Source: Gaiella sp038230035 (GTDB lineage: Bacteria; Actinomycetota; Thermoleophilia; Gaiellales; Gaiellaceae). Taken from it: DNA of 64,000 bases. The DNA is taken from assembly GCA_038230035.1 (NCBI GenBank), contig JBBRNX010000011.1:1-64000 (forward strand). Direction: 5' to 3'. Under the pieces are notes generated by a model. It did not search any database and had not been told where the DNA came from. It was given only the letters and a program-made list of their open reading frames with translations. The translations under genes and the position numbers were made by a program. Below are positions 40,630 through 49,255 of this stretch, piece after piece (position 1 is the stretch's first letter; every line of letters begins with the position of its first letter).

Positions 40630-40932
40630 ATGGGCGACCTTCTCGCCGCTACTGCGGTGCTCGGAGATGCGAGAACGTGGATTGCGCAATTTATCCACGT
40701 GTTTCTCTACGTCTATATCGCGCTCATCTTCGTCTACATCCTCACGACCTGGTTCCAGCTGCCGTATTCGTCTGTTCTCGGGCGGGTGCAGCGTTTCCTT
40801 TTCGATGTCTGTGACCCATACTTGCGCTTGTTTCGCCGTTTCATCCCGCCGATAGGTCCTCTCGACCTGTCGCCGATGGTCGCCATGCTCGTCTTGCTCG
40901 TGATCGACCGCGTGGTTGCGCGCGTGGTCTAG
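40630..40932 (+). CDS. YggT-family membrane protein
   Basis: 100 residues with two hydrophobic segments (about 22-45 and 76-98). FIHVFLYVYIALIFVYILTT and DPYLRLFRRFIPPIGPLDLSP are the family marks. YggT proteins are conserved between sepF and divIVA and are linked to envelope/division functions without a defined activity. ATG 40630. Confidence 0.88.
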   Translation: MGDLLAATAVLGDARTWIAQFIHVFLYVYIALIFVYILTTWFQLPYSSVLGRVQRFLFDVCDPYLRLFRRFIPPIGPLDLSPMVAMLVLLVIDRVVARVV

Positions 40933-40948
40933 GAATGGGAGGCATTTC

Positions 40949-41467
40949 ATGTCGATGACCCCTGTAGAGGTCAGACACCAACAACTGAGACGTGGATTGT
41001 TCGGCTACCGCCGTCGCGGCGTCGACGATCTGCTGACAGACATTGCCGACAGCTTCGAGTTCGTCTGGCGCGAACGGGCGGACCTTGTCGACCGTGTCGA
41101 GGAACTCGAGACCGATCTGGCGAGACATGTCGAGCTCGAAGGGCTCTTGCGCTCGACATTGATCTCCGCCGAGCGGGCCGCACAGGAGCAACGCGACCGT
41201 GCGCGTCGTGAGGCGGACACGATCCTCGGTGAAGCACACGCCGAGGCGCGGACGGTCACCCGTGACTCGCGGTCCGAAAAGGAGCGGCTCGACGGGGAGG
41301 CACGCAGGATCGCGGCGCTGCTGCGGTCGGCTCTCGCGGTCATCGAGGACACGGAGGCCGATGCGTCGGTGACGCAGACTGTCGACGAGCCCGCGCCGGC
41401 CGCCGAGTCGGAGACGCCGCCGGCTCCATCCGCCGACAGGCCTGAGATCAGGAGGATCGCCGGGTAG
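40949..41467 (+). CDS. DivIVA-domain coiled-coil protein
   Basis: 172 residues from ATG 40949 with GGGAGG seven bases upstream. N-terminal DivIVA membrane-binding segment (MTPVEVRHQQLRRGLFGYRR, RGVDDLLTDIADSFE), then a coiled coil (about 40-135) and an Ala/Pro/Glu tail. DivIVA proteins bind curved membrane at poles or septa and organise cell growth. Sits in the division cluster after sepF and yggT. Confidence 0.9.
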   Translation: MSMTPVEVRHQQLRRGLFGYRRRGVDDLLTDIADSFEFVWRERADLVDRVEELETDLARHVELEGLLRSTLISAERAAQEQRDRARREADTILGEAHAEARTVTRDSRSEKERLDGEARRIAALLRSALAVIEDTEADASVTQTVDEPAPAAESETPPAPSADRPEIRRIAG

Positions 41468-41486
41468 CGCCGATATCCTGTCAGAT

Positions 41487-41789
41487 GTGCCTGGCGCCTC
41501 CTCACGTCTCCGACTCCGGGTCGCACCTGGGGCACGGCAATCGGCGGTCGTAGGTCGCCACGGCGACGCTTGGAAGATCCGCGTTTCGTCGGCACCGGAG
41601 CGCGGTCGCGCGAACGGCGAGGTCGTCGCGATCATCTCCGATGCTGTCGGCATCTCTCGCGCCGCAGTGCGGCTCGTCGCAGGCGCGTCGGGCCGTGACA
41701 AGATCGTCGAGCTCCAAGGCATCGAGCAAGCTGAAGCCGAGCGTCGGCTGCAGCGCGCAACGCGTCGTCCGACGGCAGGCGTCGCGTGA
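41487..41789 (+). CDS. DUF167/YggU-family protein
   Basis: 100 residues from GTG 41487. RLRVAPGARQSAVVGRHGDA, KIRVSSAPERGRANGEVVAI and LVAGASGRDKIVELQG are the complete family signature. Function unknown, small basic alpha/beta protein. The stop overlaps lspA as GTGA. Confidence 0.9.
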   Translation: MPGASSRLRLRVAPGARQSAVVGRHGDAWKIRVSSAPERGRANGEVVAIISDAVGISRAAVRLVAGASGRDKIVELQGIEQAEAERRLQRATRRPTAGVA

Positions 41790-42397
41790 GCGAGCCGGCG
41801 CGCAGCGAGACCGGCACCGACCGGGCCACCCGTCGCCAACCCGACGTTCGCGTCGGCTCGGCGACGAACGCGCTCACACCGATCTCGAGCGCTGAACGCT
41901 CCTTGCGAGCAGGTTCGGCTCAGTGGCTCGCGCTCGGACTGGTCGCCACAGCGGCCTTTGCCGCCGACCAGATCACGAAGCATGTCGTTGCGAACGCGCT
42001 CCGGCCAGACGGCTCGGTGCAGCTCGTCGGACCATTCTCGATCGAGCACGTCCATAACTCGGGCATTGCGTTCGGGCTCTTCGCGAGCCGAACCTCGGCG
42101 GTGGTCGCGCTGACCGGGGTGGCGGTCGCCGCCATGCTCGTCTTCTTCGGACGGTCAGCCAGACGTCACCGCTTTCTGCCGGTCGCGCTCGGCTTCGTCC
42201 TCGGAGGAAGCCTGTCGAACCTTGTCGACCGGGTTCGGCTCGGGTACGTCACGGATTTCCTCCATGTGCGCTACTGGCCGGCCTTCAACCTCGCCGACAG
42301 CTTCATCGTGATAGGCGTCGCGCTCCTCTTCCTCTCGTTCGTCGCAGCCGACCGCACGAGCCCACACGTTGGCACAGCTCCGCTTTCACGTCCCTGA
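41786..42397 (+). CDS. lspA: lipoprotein signal peptidase (signal peptidase II)
   Basis: 203 residues, with a polar N-terminal extension of about 45 residues before the first membrane helix. Family motifs: AADQITKHVV, VHNSGIAFGLF, LGGSLSNLVDRVRLGYVTDF (first catalytic Asp) and FNLADSFIVIG (second catalytic Asp). It removes signal peptides from diacylglyceryl prolipoproteins. If GTG 41786 is not the start, an in-frame start further in would give the usual 155-165 residues. The rluD start lies inside its 3' end. Confidence 0.93.
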   Translation: MSEPARSETGTDRATRRQPDVRVGSATNALTPISSAERSLRAGSAQWLALGLVATAAFAADQITKHVVANALRPDGSVQLVGPFSIEHVHNSGIAFGLFASRTSAVVALTGVAVAAMLVFFGRSARRHRFLPVALGFVLGGSLSNLVDRVRLGYVTDFLHVRYWPAFNLADSFIVIGVALLFLSFVAADRTSPHVGTAPLSRP

Positions 42398-43262
42398 GGA
42401 CGCTGCCGGCGAGCGGCTCGACCGCGTCCTCGCCGCGCGTCCGGAGATCGGCTCGCGCGGTCACGCGGAGCGGCTGATCGAGCAGGGCAACGTCGCCGTC
42501 GACGGGTCGGCTCGCAGCAAGAGCCACCGACTGAGCGGCGGCGAGCAGATCGACGTCGACATCCCCGAGACCGCTCCGCTTGCCCCAGAGTCGCTCGATA
42601 TCCCCGTCGTCTGGGAGGACGAGCACCTGCTGGTCGTCGACAAGCCCGCAGGCATCGTCGTGCATCCCGCCGGCGGAGCCAACGCCGGCACGCTCGTCAA
42701 CGGACTGCTGACGCTCGGTGCCGCCGGAGGCGACGACAATCGCCCAGGCATCGTCCACCGGCTCGACAAGGACACGTCGGGGCTCATGATCGTCGCGCGC
42801 TCCGAACAGGCGCACGAACGGCTACAGGAGCTGATCCGCGTGCGAGATGTCGAACGCCGCTACCTCGCGCTCGTGAAAGGCGCTCCGAAGTCCCAGTCCG
42901 GCCGTATCGAGGCCCCAGTCGGTCGCGACCGGCACGACCGCGCACGTCACTCGATCGACACCGACACGCCACGCGAGGCCGTCACCTGGTTCGAGCTGAA
43001 GGAGACGATCGGCGATCGCGTCCTCCTCGAGCTGCGGCTGGAGACGGGGCGCACACACCAGATCCGGGTCCACCTGGAGGCGATCGGCCTGCCGATCTCC
43101 GGCGACCAGATCTACGGCGTCCCTGGCGACCTCGACCTCGAGCGCCAGTTCCTCCATGCGCACAAGCTCGAGTTCCAGCACCCGTTCACCGGTGCGGATC
43201 TCGCGCTCTCGTCGCCGCTGCCCGACGATCTTGCTTTCGCGCTTCAACGCGCCCGCAGCTAG
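42369..43262 (+). CDS. rluD: 23S rRNA pseudouridine synthase, RluD family
   Basis: 297 residues from TTG 42369, overlapping lspA by 29 bases. N-terminal S4 domain (AGERLDRVLAARPEIGSRGH), then the catalytic HRLDKDTSGLMIVARS with its Asp nucleophile, and the C-terminal TGRTHQIRVHLEAIGLPISG. RluD family members modify helix 69 of 23S rRNA; RluA/C-type specificity cannot be excluded. The lspA-rluD pair is conserved. Confidence 0.93.
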   Translation: MAQLRFHVPEDAAGERLDRVLAARPEIGSRGHAERLIEQGNVAVDGSARSKSHRLSGGEQIDVDIPETAPLAPESLDIPVVWEDEHLLVVDKPAGIVVHPAGGANAGTLVNGLLTLGAAGGDDNRPGIVHRLDKDTSGLMIVARSEQAHERLQELIRVRDVERRYLALVKGAPKSQSGRIEAPVGRDRHDRARHSIDTDTPREAVTWFELKETIGDRVLLELRLETGRTHQIRVHLEAIGLPISGDQIYGVPGDLDLERQFLHAHKLEFQHPFTGADLALSSPLPDDLAFALQRARS

Positions 43263-43403
43263 ACTTTCGCGGCTTCTGTCCCGACTCCCCGGCGACCCGA
43301 CCCGAGTGGGGGTGCCGCGGCTCCGACCCTCTCGAGCCCGGTTCCACTTGCGTCCGCCGGCTGTACGACAACTCAAACCACAGTGAAAGGGGCTGGTCCC
43401 TCG
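43263..43403 (+). promoter_or_regulatory. leader region of the rpsB-tsf operon
   Basis: 141 bases separate rluD from rpsB, far more than elsewhere in this cluster. The region is GC-rich with possible hairpins (CTCCCCGGCGACCCG and GGGGGTGCCGCGG) and ends with AAAGGGG before the S2 start. rpsB leaders in many bacteria bind S2 for autoregulation, and a separate promoter here is likely. The hairpin pairing was not computed. Confidence 0.35.
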
Positions 43404-44378
43404 ATGGCAGTCGTCTCCATGAAGGAGCTGCTGGAGGCTGGAGTTCACTTCGGTCACCAGACACGCCGCTGGAACCCAAAGATGCGGCGCTTCATCTTCG
43501 CCGCACCGTCCGGCGAGCTCGCCGTACGCGGCGGTATCTACCTGATCGACCTCCAGCAGACCCAGGAGCTGCTGCAGGAAGCACACGACTTCGTCCGCAA
43601 CATCGCAGAGCGCAACGGCACCGTGCTGTTCGTCGGCACGAAGAAGCAGTCGCAAGAAGCCGTCGCCGAGCACGCGACACGTGTCGGGATGCCGTTCGTC
43701 AACAACCGCTGGCTAGGCGGTCTGCTCACGAACTGGCGCACGATTGCCGACCGGATTGCCTATCTCCATGATCTCCGCCGTCTGCGTGACGACGGCCAGC
43801 TCGACCTGCTCCCGGCGAAGGAGCGCATTTCGATGCTCAACGATCTCGAGAAGCTCGAGGCGAACCTCGGCGGTGTTGCGGAGATGCGCAAACAGCCGGA
43901 CGCTGTCTTCATCGTCGATCTCCGCAAGGAGCAGCTCGCAGTGCGCGAGGCGCAACGCCTCGGACTGCCGGTCATTGCACTTGTCGACACGAACTGCGAC
44001 CCGGACGAAGCCGAGTACGTGATCCCGGGCAACGACGATGCGATCCGCTCGTGCAACCTCATCGTGCGGGCGATCGCCGACGGAATCGCCGCCGGCAAGC
44101 AGAAGGTCACCGAGAAGGAGATCGCGCAGGCGCAGGTCCGGGCTGAGGCTCAGGCAAAGGCGGACGCCGAGGCGAAGGCCAAGGCCGAAGCCGAGGAAGC
44201 AGAGCCTGCCCCGGTCGAGACACCTGCTGTCGCCCAAGCCGCCCCCGCCGCCTCAGAAGCCTCGGACGAGGCTCCCGAGCCGCCGGCCGACGACGTCTCT
44301 GCTGCTGAGCCGGCTGTCGAGGTTGCCGTCGCCGAGGCTGAGCTAGCCGAGGCTGCGGTCGAAGGGGCGGAAGCGTGA
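43404..44378 (+). CDS. rpsB: 30S ribosomal protein S2 with long Ala/Glu tail
   Basis: ATG 43404 follows AAAGGGG. MKELLEAGVHFGHQTRRWNP, FVGTKKQSQEAVAEHA, NNRWLGGLLTNWRTI and the DTNCDPDEAEYVIPGNDDAI block are standard S2. Length is 324 residues against 250-260 in most bacteria: the last 80 or so residues are an Ala/Glu/Pro-rich tail (ADAEAKAKAEAEEAEPAP). The stop overlaps tsf as GTGA. Confidence 0.96.
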   Translation: MAVVSMKELLEAGVHFGHQTRRWNPKMRRFIFAAPSGELAVRGGIYLIDLQQTQELLQEAHDFVRNIAERNGTVLFVGTKKQSQEAVAEHATRVGMPFVNNRWLGGLLTNWRTIADRIAYLHDLRRLRDDGQLDLLPAKERISMLNDLEKLEANLGGVAEMRKQPDAVFIVDLRKEQLAVREAQRLGLPVIALVDTNCDPDEAEYVIPGNDDAIRSCNLIVRAIADGIAAGKQKVTEKEIAQAQVRAEAQAKADAEAKAKAEAEEAEPAPVETPAVAQAAPAASEASDEAPEPPADDVSAAEPAVEVAVAEAELAEAAVEGAEA

Positions 44379-45181
44379 CCGCCGTCGAGATCGGCGCCGC
44401 GCTCGTCAAGGAGCTCCGCGACCTGACTGGCGCGGGGATGATGGACTGCAAGCGCACTCTCCAGGAGACCGGTGGCGACATCGAGGCCGCTCGCACGCTG
44501 CTTCGTGAGAAAGGAATGGCTCGTGCGGGGAAGCGGGCTGACCGCGAGACGACAGAAGGGCTCGTCGGGACGATCGTCGCAGACGGCGTTGGCTCGATCG
44601 TCGGCATCGGCTGCGAAACCGAGTTCGTGTCGGAGACCGCCGAGTTCCGGGCGTACGCCGAGAACGTGCTCCGCTCAGTCCATGCCGACGGCGCAGAAGC
44701 GGCCGCCGAGTTCGACACCGAGCGGCTCGAGCTGGTCGCGAAGCTCGGCGAGAACATCGTGGTCGCGGGCGCCGCACGCGTCGAAGGTGGAACGCTCGCC
44801 CAGTACGTCCACCCGCCCGCGAACAAGATCGGTGTTCTCGTCCAGCTCGACGGCGGCTCGACTGATTTCGGCCGCCTTCTCGGTATGCACATCATCTTCG
44901 CGCGGCCCGAGTGGACGACACGTGACGAGGTTCCGGCCGACGCAGTCGAGGCTGAGCGCCAAATCTTCCTCAACTCGGACGAGCTGCAGTCGAAACCAGA
45001 GGCTGCACGTGTGAAGATCGTCGACGGCATGCTCGCCAAGCGCTTCTTCGCGGCGGCACCCGGAGGCGTCCTCGAGGATCAAACGTGGATCCACGACGCG
45101 ACGAAGACGGTTGGCCAGGCGCTCGCTGATGCCGGTGCGACGGTGACCTCGTTCACGCTGGTGACGGTCGCGGGCGGATGA
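44375..45181 (+). CDS. tsf: elongation factor Ts
   Basis: 268 residues from GTG 44375. ALVKELRDLTGAGMMDCKRT is the conserved N-terminal EF-Tu-contacting helix region; GIGCETEFVSETAEF and the core dimer-like repeats follow. Nucleotide exchange factor for EF-Tu. Coupled to rpsB and to pyrH (ATGA). Confidence 0.96.
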   Translation: MTAVEIGAALVKELRDLTGAGMMDCKRTLQETGGDIEAARTLLREKGMARAGKRADRETTEGLVGTIVADGVGSIVGIGCETEFVSETAEFRAYAENVLRSVHADGAEAAAEFDTERLELVAKLGENIVVAGAARVEGGTLAQYVHPPANKIGVLVQLDGGSTDFGRLLGMHIIFARPEWTTRDEVPADAVEAERQIFLNSDELQSKPEAARVKIVDGMLAKRFFAAAPGGVLEDQTWIHDATKTVGQALADAGATVTSFTLVTVAGG

Positions 45182-46005
45182 CGGCTAGACCAGAGACGGC
45201 GGAACTGCCGGTTGCGATCGCCGCGCCGGCATTCCGCCGGGCGTTGCTCAAGCTGTCCGGCGAGGCGTTCATGGGTGACCGAGACTACGGCGTCGATCCA
45301 GGCATCGTGCTTACGATCGCCCGGGAAGTCGTCGCCGTGCGCAGCGCCGGGACCGAGCTCGCAATTGTCGTCGGCGGCGGCAACTTCTACCGCGGCATGG
45401 CCGTAGCGGCCGAAGGGATGGATCGCTCGACCGCCGACTACGCGGGAATGCTCGCGACGATCCTCAACGCCCTTGCTCTGCAAGACGCTCTCGAGCGACT
45501 GGGTGCCGATACGCGAGTGCAGTCGGCGATCAACGTCTCCGAGGTCGCCGAGCCGTACATCCGGCGCCGCGCGATGCGCCACCTCGAAAAAGGGCGGATC
45601 GTGATCTTCGCGGCAGGCACCGGCAATCCGTTCTTCACTACCGACTCCGCCGCAGCGCTCCGCGCCCTCGAGATCGGCGCCGAGGCGATCCTGATGGCGA
45701 AACACGGGGTGCAGGGCGTGTACGACGGCGACCCGCGTACCGATCCGACCGCGCGCTTCCTGCCGGAGTTGACCCATCTGGAGGCGATCGAGCGCGGGCT
45801 GAAGGTGATGGACACGACCGCGCTGTCCCTCTGCATGGACAACGGCCTGCCGATCCACGTCTTCGAGCTTGCAGAGGGGAACATCCTCCGCATCGCGAGC
45901 GGCGAGCGTGTCGGCACCATCATCTCGACACCTGTCATCTCGACACCTGTCGATCCACTGGCACACTCGAACGTAGAACCAGCACACGCGACCTCGACCG
46001 AGTAG
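45178..46005 (+). CDS. pyrH: uridylate kinase
   Basis: 275 residues. LLKLSGEAFMGDRDYGVDPG, IVVGGGNFYRGM and FTTDSAAALRALEIGAEAIL, then KHGVQGVYDGDPRTDP identify the amino-acid-kinase-fold UMP kinase, which makes UDP from UMP with allosteric GTP activation. N-terminal extension of about 20 residues and a polar C-terminal tail (contains a short direct repeat ISTPVISTPVD). Nine bases to frr. Confidence 0.96.
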   Translation: MTARPETAELPVAIAAPAFRRALLKLSGEAFMGDRDYGVDPGIVLTIAREVVAVRSAGTELAIVVGGGNFYRGMAVAAEGMDRSTADYAGMLATILNALALQDALERLGADTRVQSAINVSEVAEPYIRRRAMRHLEKGRIVIFAAGTGNPFFTTDSAAALRALEIGAEAILMAKHGVQGVYDGDPRTDPTARFLPELTHLEAIERGLKVMDTTALSLCMDNGLPIHVFELAEGNILRIASGERVGTIISTPVISTPVDPLAHSNVEPAHATSTE

Positions 46006-46014
46006 GAGACGCCG

Positions 46015-46578
46015 ATGGCAGCGATCGAAGACTTCATCGCCGATGCGACTCGCCGCATGGACAAGTCGATCGAGACGACACGAGGCGAGTTCAACGGAGT
46101 CCGCACAGGTCGGGCCTCGGTCGGGCTTCTCGACCGGATCGCAATCGACTACTACGGGACGCTGACCCCGCTGAAGAACATGGCCACGATCGGCGCCCCG
46201 GAACCGCGGCTGCTCACGATCCAGCCGTTCGACCCCACGCAGATCAAGGCGATCGAGAAGGCGATTCAGGAGTCCGACCTCGGCCTAACGCCTTCCGACG
46301 ACGGCAAGATGATCCGGCTGCCGATCCCGCAGCTCACCGAAGAGCGGCGCAAGGAGCTCGTCAAGATCATCCGCCGCTACGGGGAAGACGGGAAGGTCGC
46401 GATCCGGAACGTCCGCCGCGATGTCATGAAGCACCTCGAGGATCTCGTCAAGAACAGCGAGGTCGGCGACGACGAGGAACGGCGTGCCGAAGGTCATGTG
46501 CAGAAGCTCACTGACGAGCATGTCGCACGAATCGACGAGCTGCTGAAGCACAAGGAAGCGGAGATCATGGAGGTCTGA
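46015..46578 (+). CDS. frr: ribosome recycling factor
   Basis: 187 residues from ATG 46015 with TAGGAG seven bases upstream. GEFNGVRTGRASVGLLDRIA, YYGTLTPLKNMATI and the C-terminal LIRLPIPQLTEERRKELV-like IRLPIPQLTEERRKELVKI block are family hallmarks. It splits post-termination ribosomes with EF-G. Confidence 0.97.
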   Translation: MAAIEDFIADATRRMDKSIETTRGEFNGVRTGRASVGLLDRIAIDYYGTLTPLKNMATIGAPEPRLLTIQPFDPTQIKAIEKAIQESDLGLTPSDDGKMIRLPIPQLTEERRKELVKIIRRYGEDGKVAIRNVRRDVMKHLEDLVKNSEVGDDEERRAEGHVQKLTDEHVARIDELLKHKEAEIMEV

Positions 46579-46624
46579 CCGCACGACGCGGACGGGCAGC
46601 CACCGATCGACACGCACACCTTTC

Positions 46625-47329
46625 GTGTCCACCTCAGCCGAAGCCGGCGCGGCGCCGAGCGTCGCGATCATCATGGACGGGAACCGCCGTTGGGCGGAGA
46701 GCCGCGGGCTCTCGGTCGCTGACGGCCACCGCGAGGGGACGCGCGCGCTCCGTCGTACTGTCGAGGCGTCGATCGATCGCGGTGTCGCCTCACTCGCGGT
46801 CTACGGCTTCTCGACCGAGAACTGGACGCGCCCGGCTGACGAGGTCGCGACGCTCATGCAGATCCTCGGCGAGACGATCGACCGAGAGCTCCCCGATCTG
46901 GCGGAGCAGGGCGTGCGAACCCGATTCCTCGGACGCCGCGACCGCGTGCCCGGTGACCTGCCCAGGCGGATGGAGGAGCTCGAGCGCGCGACCGCCGATC
47001 GCGAGGTGCTGCAGCTCTGGATCGCCTTCGACTACGGGGGGCGAGCCGAGATCGTCGAGGCAGCCCGCAGGCTCGTTGCCGACGGCGTCGCAGCCGGTGA
47101 CGTCGACGAAGCCGCGGTGGCCGCGCGTCTCTACGCGCCAGGGCTACCCGATCCGGATCTCGTGATTCGCGCGTCGGGTGAGCAGCGGATCTCGAACTTC
47201 ATGCTCTGGCAATCCGCCTATTCGGAACTGGTGTTCACGGACACGCTCTGGCCGGACTTCGGGGCCGCCGATCTCGGCGCCGCACTCGACGAGTTTGCTC
47301 AGAGGCAGCGCCGTTTCGGAGGACGCTGA
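46625..47329 (+). CDS. uppS: undecaprenyl diphosphate synthase (cis-prenyltransferase)
   Basis: 234 residues from GTG 46625. IIMDGNRRWAESRGL holds the catalytic Asp, VYGFSTENWTRP follows and DLVIRASGEQRISNF with LWQSAYSELVFTDTLWPDF closes the site. It makes the lipid carrier for peptidoglycan from isopentenyl diphosphate, which the dxr and ispG products downstream help to supply. Confidence 0.96.
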   Translation: MSTSAEAGAAPSVAIIMDGNRRWAESRGLSVADGHREGTRALRRTVEASIDRGVASLAVYGFSTENWTRPADEVATLMQILGETIDRELPDLAEQGVRTRFLGRRDRVPGDLPRRMEELERATADREVLQLWIAFDYGGRAEIVEAARRLVADGVAAGDVDEAAVAARLYAPGLPDPDLVIRASGEQRISNFMLWQSAYSELVFTDTLWPDFGAADLGAALDEFAQRQRRFGGR

Positions 47330-47330
47330 G

Positions 47331-48137
47331 ATGCGTCCGGTCAGTCAACTCGTGTCGCGTCTCCTCGTCGGCGCAGCCCTCCTTCCCGTCGTGCTGTACG
47401 TCGTCTGGCTCGGTGGCTGGTGGCTGTTCGGGTTGGCGCTCGTCGCCGGGCTCGTGGCGCTGCACGAGCTGTACGTCATGACGCGATCGCTTCGCCCGCT
47501 CGTCCTCGGAGGCTACGCCGGGCTCGTGTTCACACTCGTCGGTACGGAGCTCGGCGGTGCGCAGTGGCTGGTGGCAGGCGTCGTCGGAACGTTCCTGTTT
47601 GCGTTCCTCGTCTTCGGGATCTCCGACGCGCGACCGTCGTTCACGGGGTCGATGGGGACGACACTGCTCGGCGTGGTGTGGGTCGCAGGGGGCCTGGCAC
47701 TGCTGATCCTCCTTCGTGACGTGCCCGAGCACGGGCGGCTGGCGGTGTTCACCGTGCTGATCGCGGTGTGGGCGGGCGACAGCGCGGCGTATTTCGTCGG
47801 CCGCCTGCTCGGCAGGCATCGGATGGCGCCGACGATCTCACCGGGGAAGACGTGGGAAGGGTTCGTCGCGGGGACGGTGACGGCCGTTGCCGTTTGCTTC
47901 TTCGCGCTCTACAAGCAGCATTTTCTGAGCAACCTCGACGCGGTCGCACTCGGCGCTGCCGTCGCGGCGTCGGCGGTGCTCGGCGATCTCTTCGAGTCGG
48001 CGGTCAAGCGCGACCTCGGCGTCAAGGATTCCGGGCGGATCCTCGGCGGCCACGGCGGCATGCTCGATCGCATAGATGCCCAGCTCTTTGCGGTGCCGGC
48101 GGCGTACGTCATTGTGCTTTCGTTCGGCCACGCCTGA
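47331..48137 (+). CDS. cdsA: phosphatidate cytidylyltransferase
   Basis: 268 residues, about eight membrane helices. The catalytic stretch is GDSAAYFVGRLLGRHRMAP, ISPGKTWEGFVAG and the C-terminal signature SAVKRDLGVKDSGRILGGHG followed by GMLDRIDA. It makes CDP-diacylglycerol for phospholipid synthesis. Its ATG directly follows the uppS stop (one base apart). Confidence 0.95.
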   Translation: MRPVSQLVSRLLVGAALLPVVLYVVWLGGWWLFGLALVAGLVALHELYVMTRSLRPLVLGGYAGLVFTLVGTELGGAQWLVAGVVGTFLFAFLVFGISDARPSFTGSMGTTLLGVVWVAGGLALLILLRDVPEHGRLAVFTVLIAVWAGDSAAYFVGRLLGRHRMAPTISPGKTWEGFVAGTVTAVAVCFFALYKQHFLSNLDAVALGAAVAASAVLGDLFESAVKRDLGVKDSGRILGGHGGMLDRIDAQLFAVPAAYVIVLSFGHA

Positions 48138-48178
48138 ACGCGCCGTGACCCTGTGAGCCCGTCCTTACACTGCGCTTG

Positions 48179-49255
48179 ATGAGACGCGTCGCCCTGCTGG
48201 GAGCCACAGGTTCGATCGGCTCTCAGGCCATCGAGATCGTCGACGCCCATCCCGGTCTCGAGCTCTGCGGCCTCATGTCGGCAACCAGCTCCCTCGACGC
48301 GCTCGCCGCTGAGCACAGGGTTCGACAGACGCAGGTCGGCGGTGATCCGACCGAGCTGCTGGAGCGCTGCGAACCGGACGTCGTACTCAACGCGATTGTC
48401 GGCTTCGCCGGCATCCGGGCGACGCTTTGGGCACTCGAAAACGGCATCACCCTGGCGCTTGCGAACAAGGAGAGCCTCGTAGCCGCCGGCCCGCTCGCGA
48501 TCGACGCGCTCACGCGCGGCGGCGGAAGGCTGATCCCGGTGGACAGCGAGCACTCCGCGCTCTTCCAGTGTCTCGAGGGACGTGACCCTGCGACGGTCGA
48601 CTCGCTCGTGCTGACCGCGTCCGGTGGCCCGTTCCGCGGCCGCGCGCGTGAAACGCTGATGGCCGTGACGCCCGAGGAGGCGCTTGCACATCCAACGTGG
48701 CGCATGGGACGAAAGATCACTGTGGACTCTGCGACGCTCGCGAACAAAGGGTTGGAGCTGATCGAGGCGCACTGGTTGTTCGGGACACCGTTCGATGCGA
48801 TCGAGGTCGTCGTTCACCCTTCGTCGATCGTCCACGGGCTCGTACGCTTCCGCGACGGCGCCTCGCTGGCGCACGTCGGCTACCCGGATATGCGGGTGCC
48901 GATCTCGTTCGCGCTCACCTACCCCGATCGCGCGGCGACTTCTGTGCCCGCTCTCGACCTCGCGGCCGGATTGACGCTCTCGTTCGAAGCGCCCGACCTC
49001 GACGCGTTCCCGCTGCTGCCGCTGGCTCGCAACGCGGGCGAGCGTGGTGGCACGTATCCCTGCGCGTACAACGCGGCGAACGAGGTCGCGGTCTCCGCGT
49101 TCCTCGACGGACAGATCGGCTTCCTCGACATCGCTGCGACCGTCGAGGAGACGTTGGCCGAGGTCGACGGCGCGTCCGCGCGCGACCTCGACGAGCTCGT
49201 GGCCGCGGACGCCGAGGCACGGCGGATCGCCGGCCGGCGGCAGGTTCCCGCATGA
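48179..49255 (+). CDS. dxr: 1-deoxy-D-xylulose 5-phosphate reductoisomerase
   Basis: 358 residues from ATG 48179 (MRRVALLGATGSIGSQAIEI); TTG 48176 is adjacent. NADPH-binding GATGSIG, LALANKESLVAAGPL, IPVDSEHSALFQCLEG, LTASGGPFRGRARE and TVDSATLANKGLELIEAHWL are all in place, including the metal and substrate residues. Second step of the MEP isoprenoid pathway; ispG, a later step, is two genes downstream. The 3' end overlaps the protease gene by four bases. Confidence 0.96.
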   Translation: MRRVALLGATGSIGSQAIEIVDAHPGLELCGLMSATSSLDALAAEHRVRQTQVGGDPTELLERCEPDVVLNAIVGFAGIRATLWALENGITLALANKESLVAAGPLAIDALTRGGGRLIPVDSEHSALFQCLEGRDPATVDSLVLTASGGPFRGRARETLMAVTPEEALAHPTWRMGRKITVDSATLANKGLELIEAHWLFGTPFDAIEVVVHPSSIVHGLVRFRDGASLAHVGYPDMRVPISFALTYPDRAATSVPALDLAAGLTLSFEAPDLDAFPLLPLARNAGERGGTYPCAYNAANEVAVSAFLDGQIGFLDIAATVEETLAEVDGASARDLDELVAADAEARRIAGRRQVPA

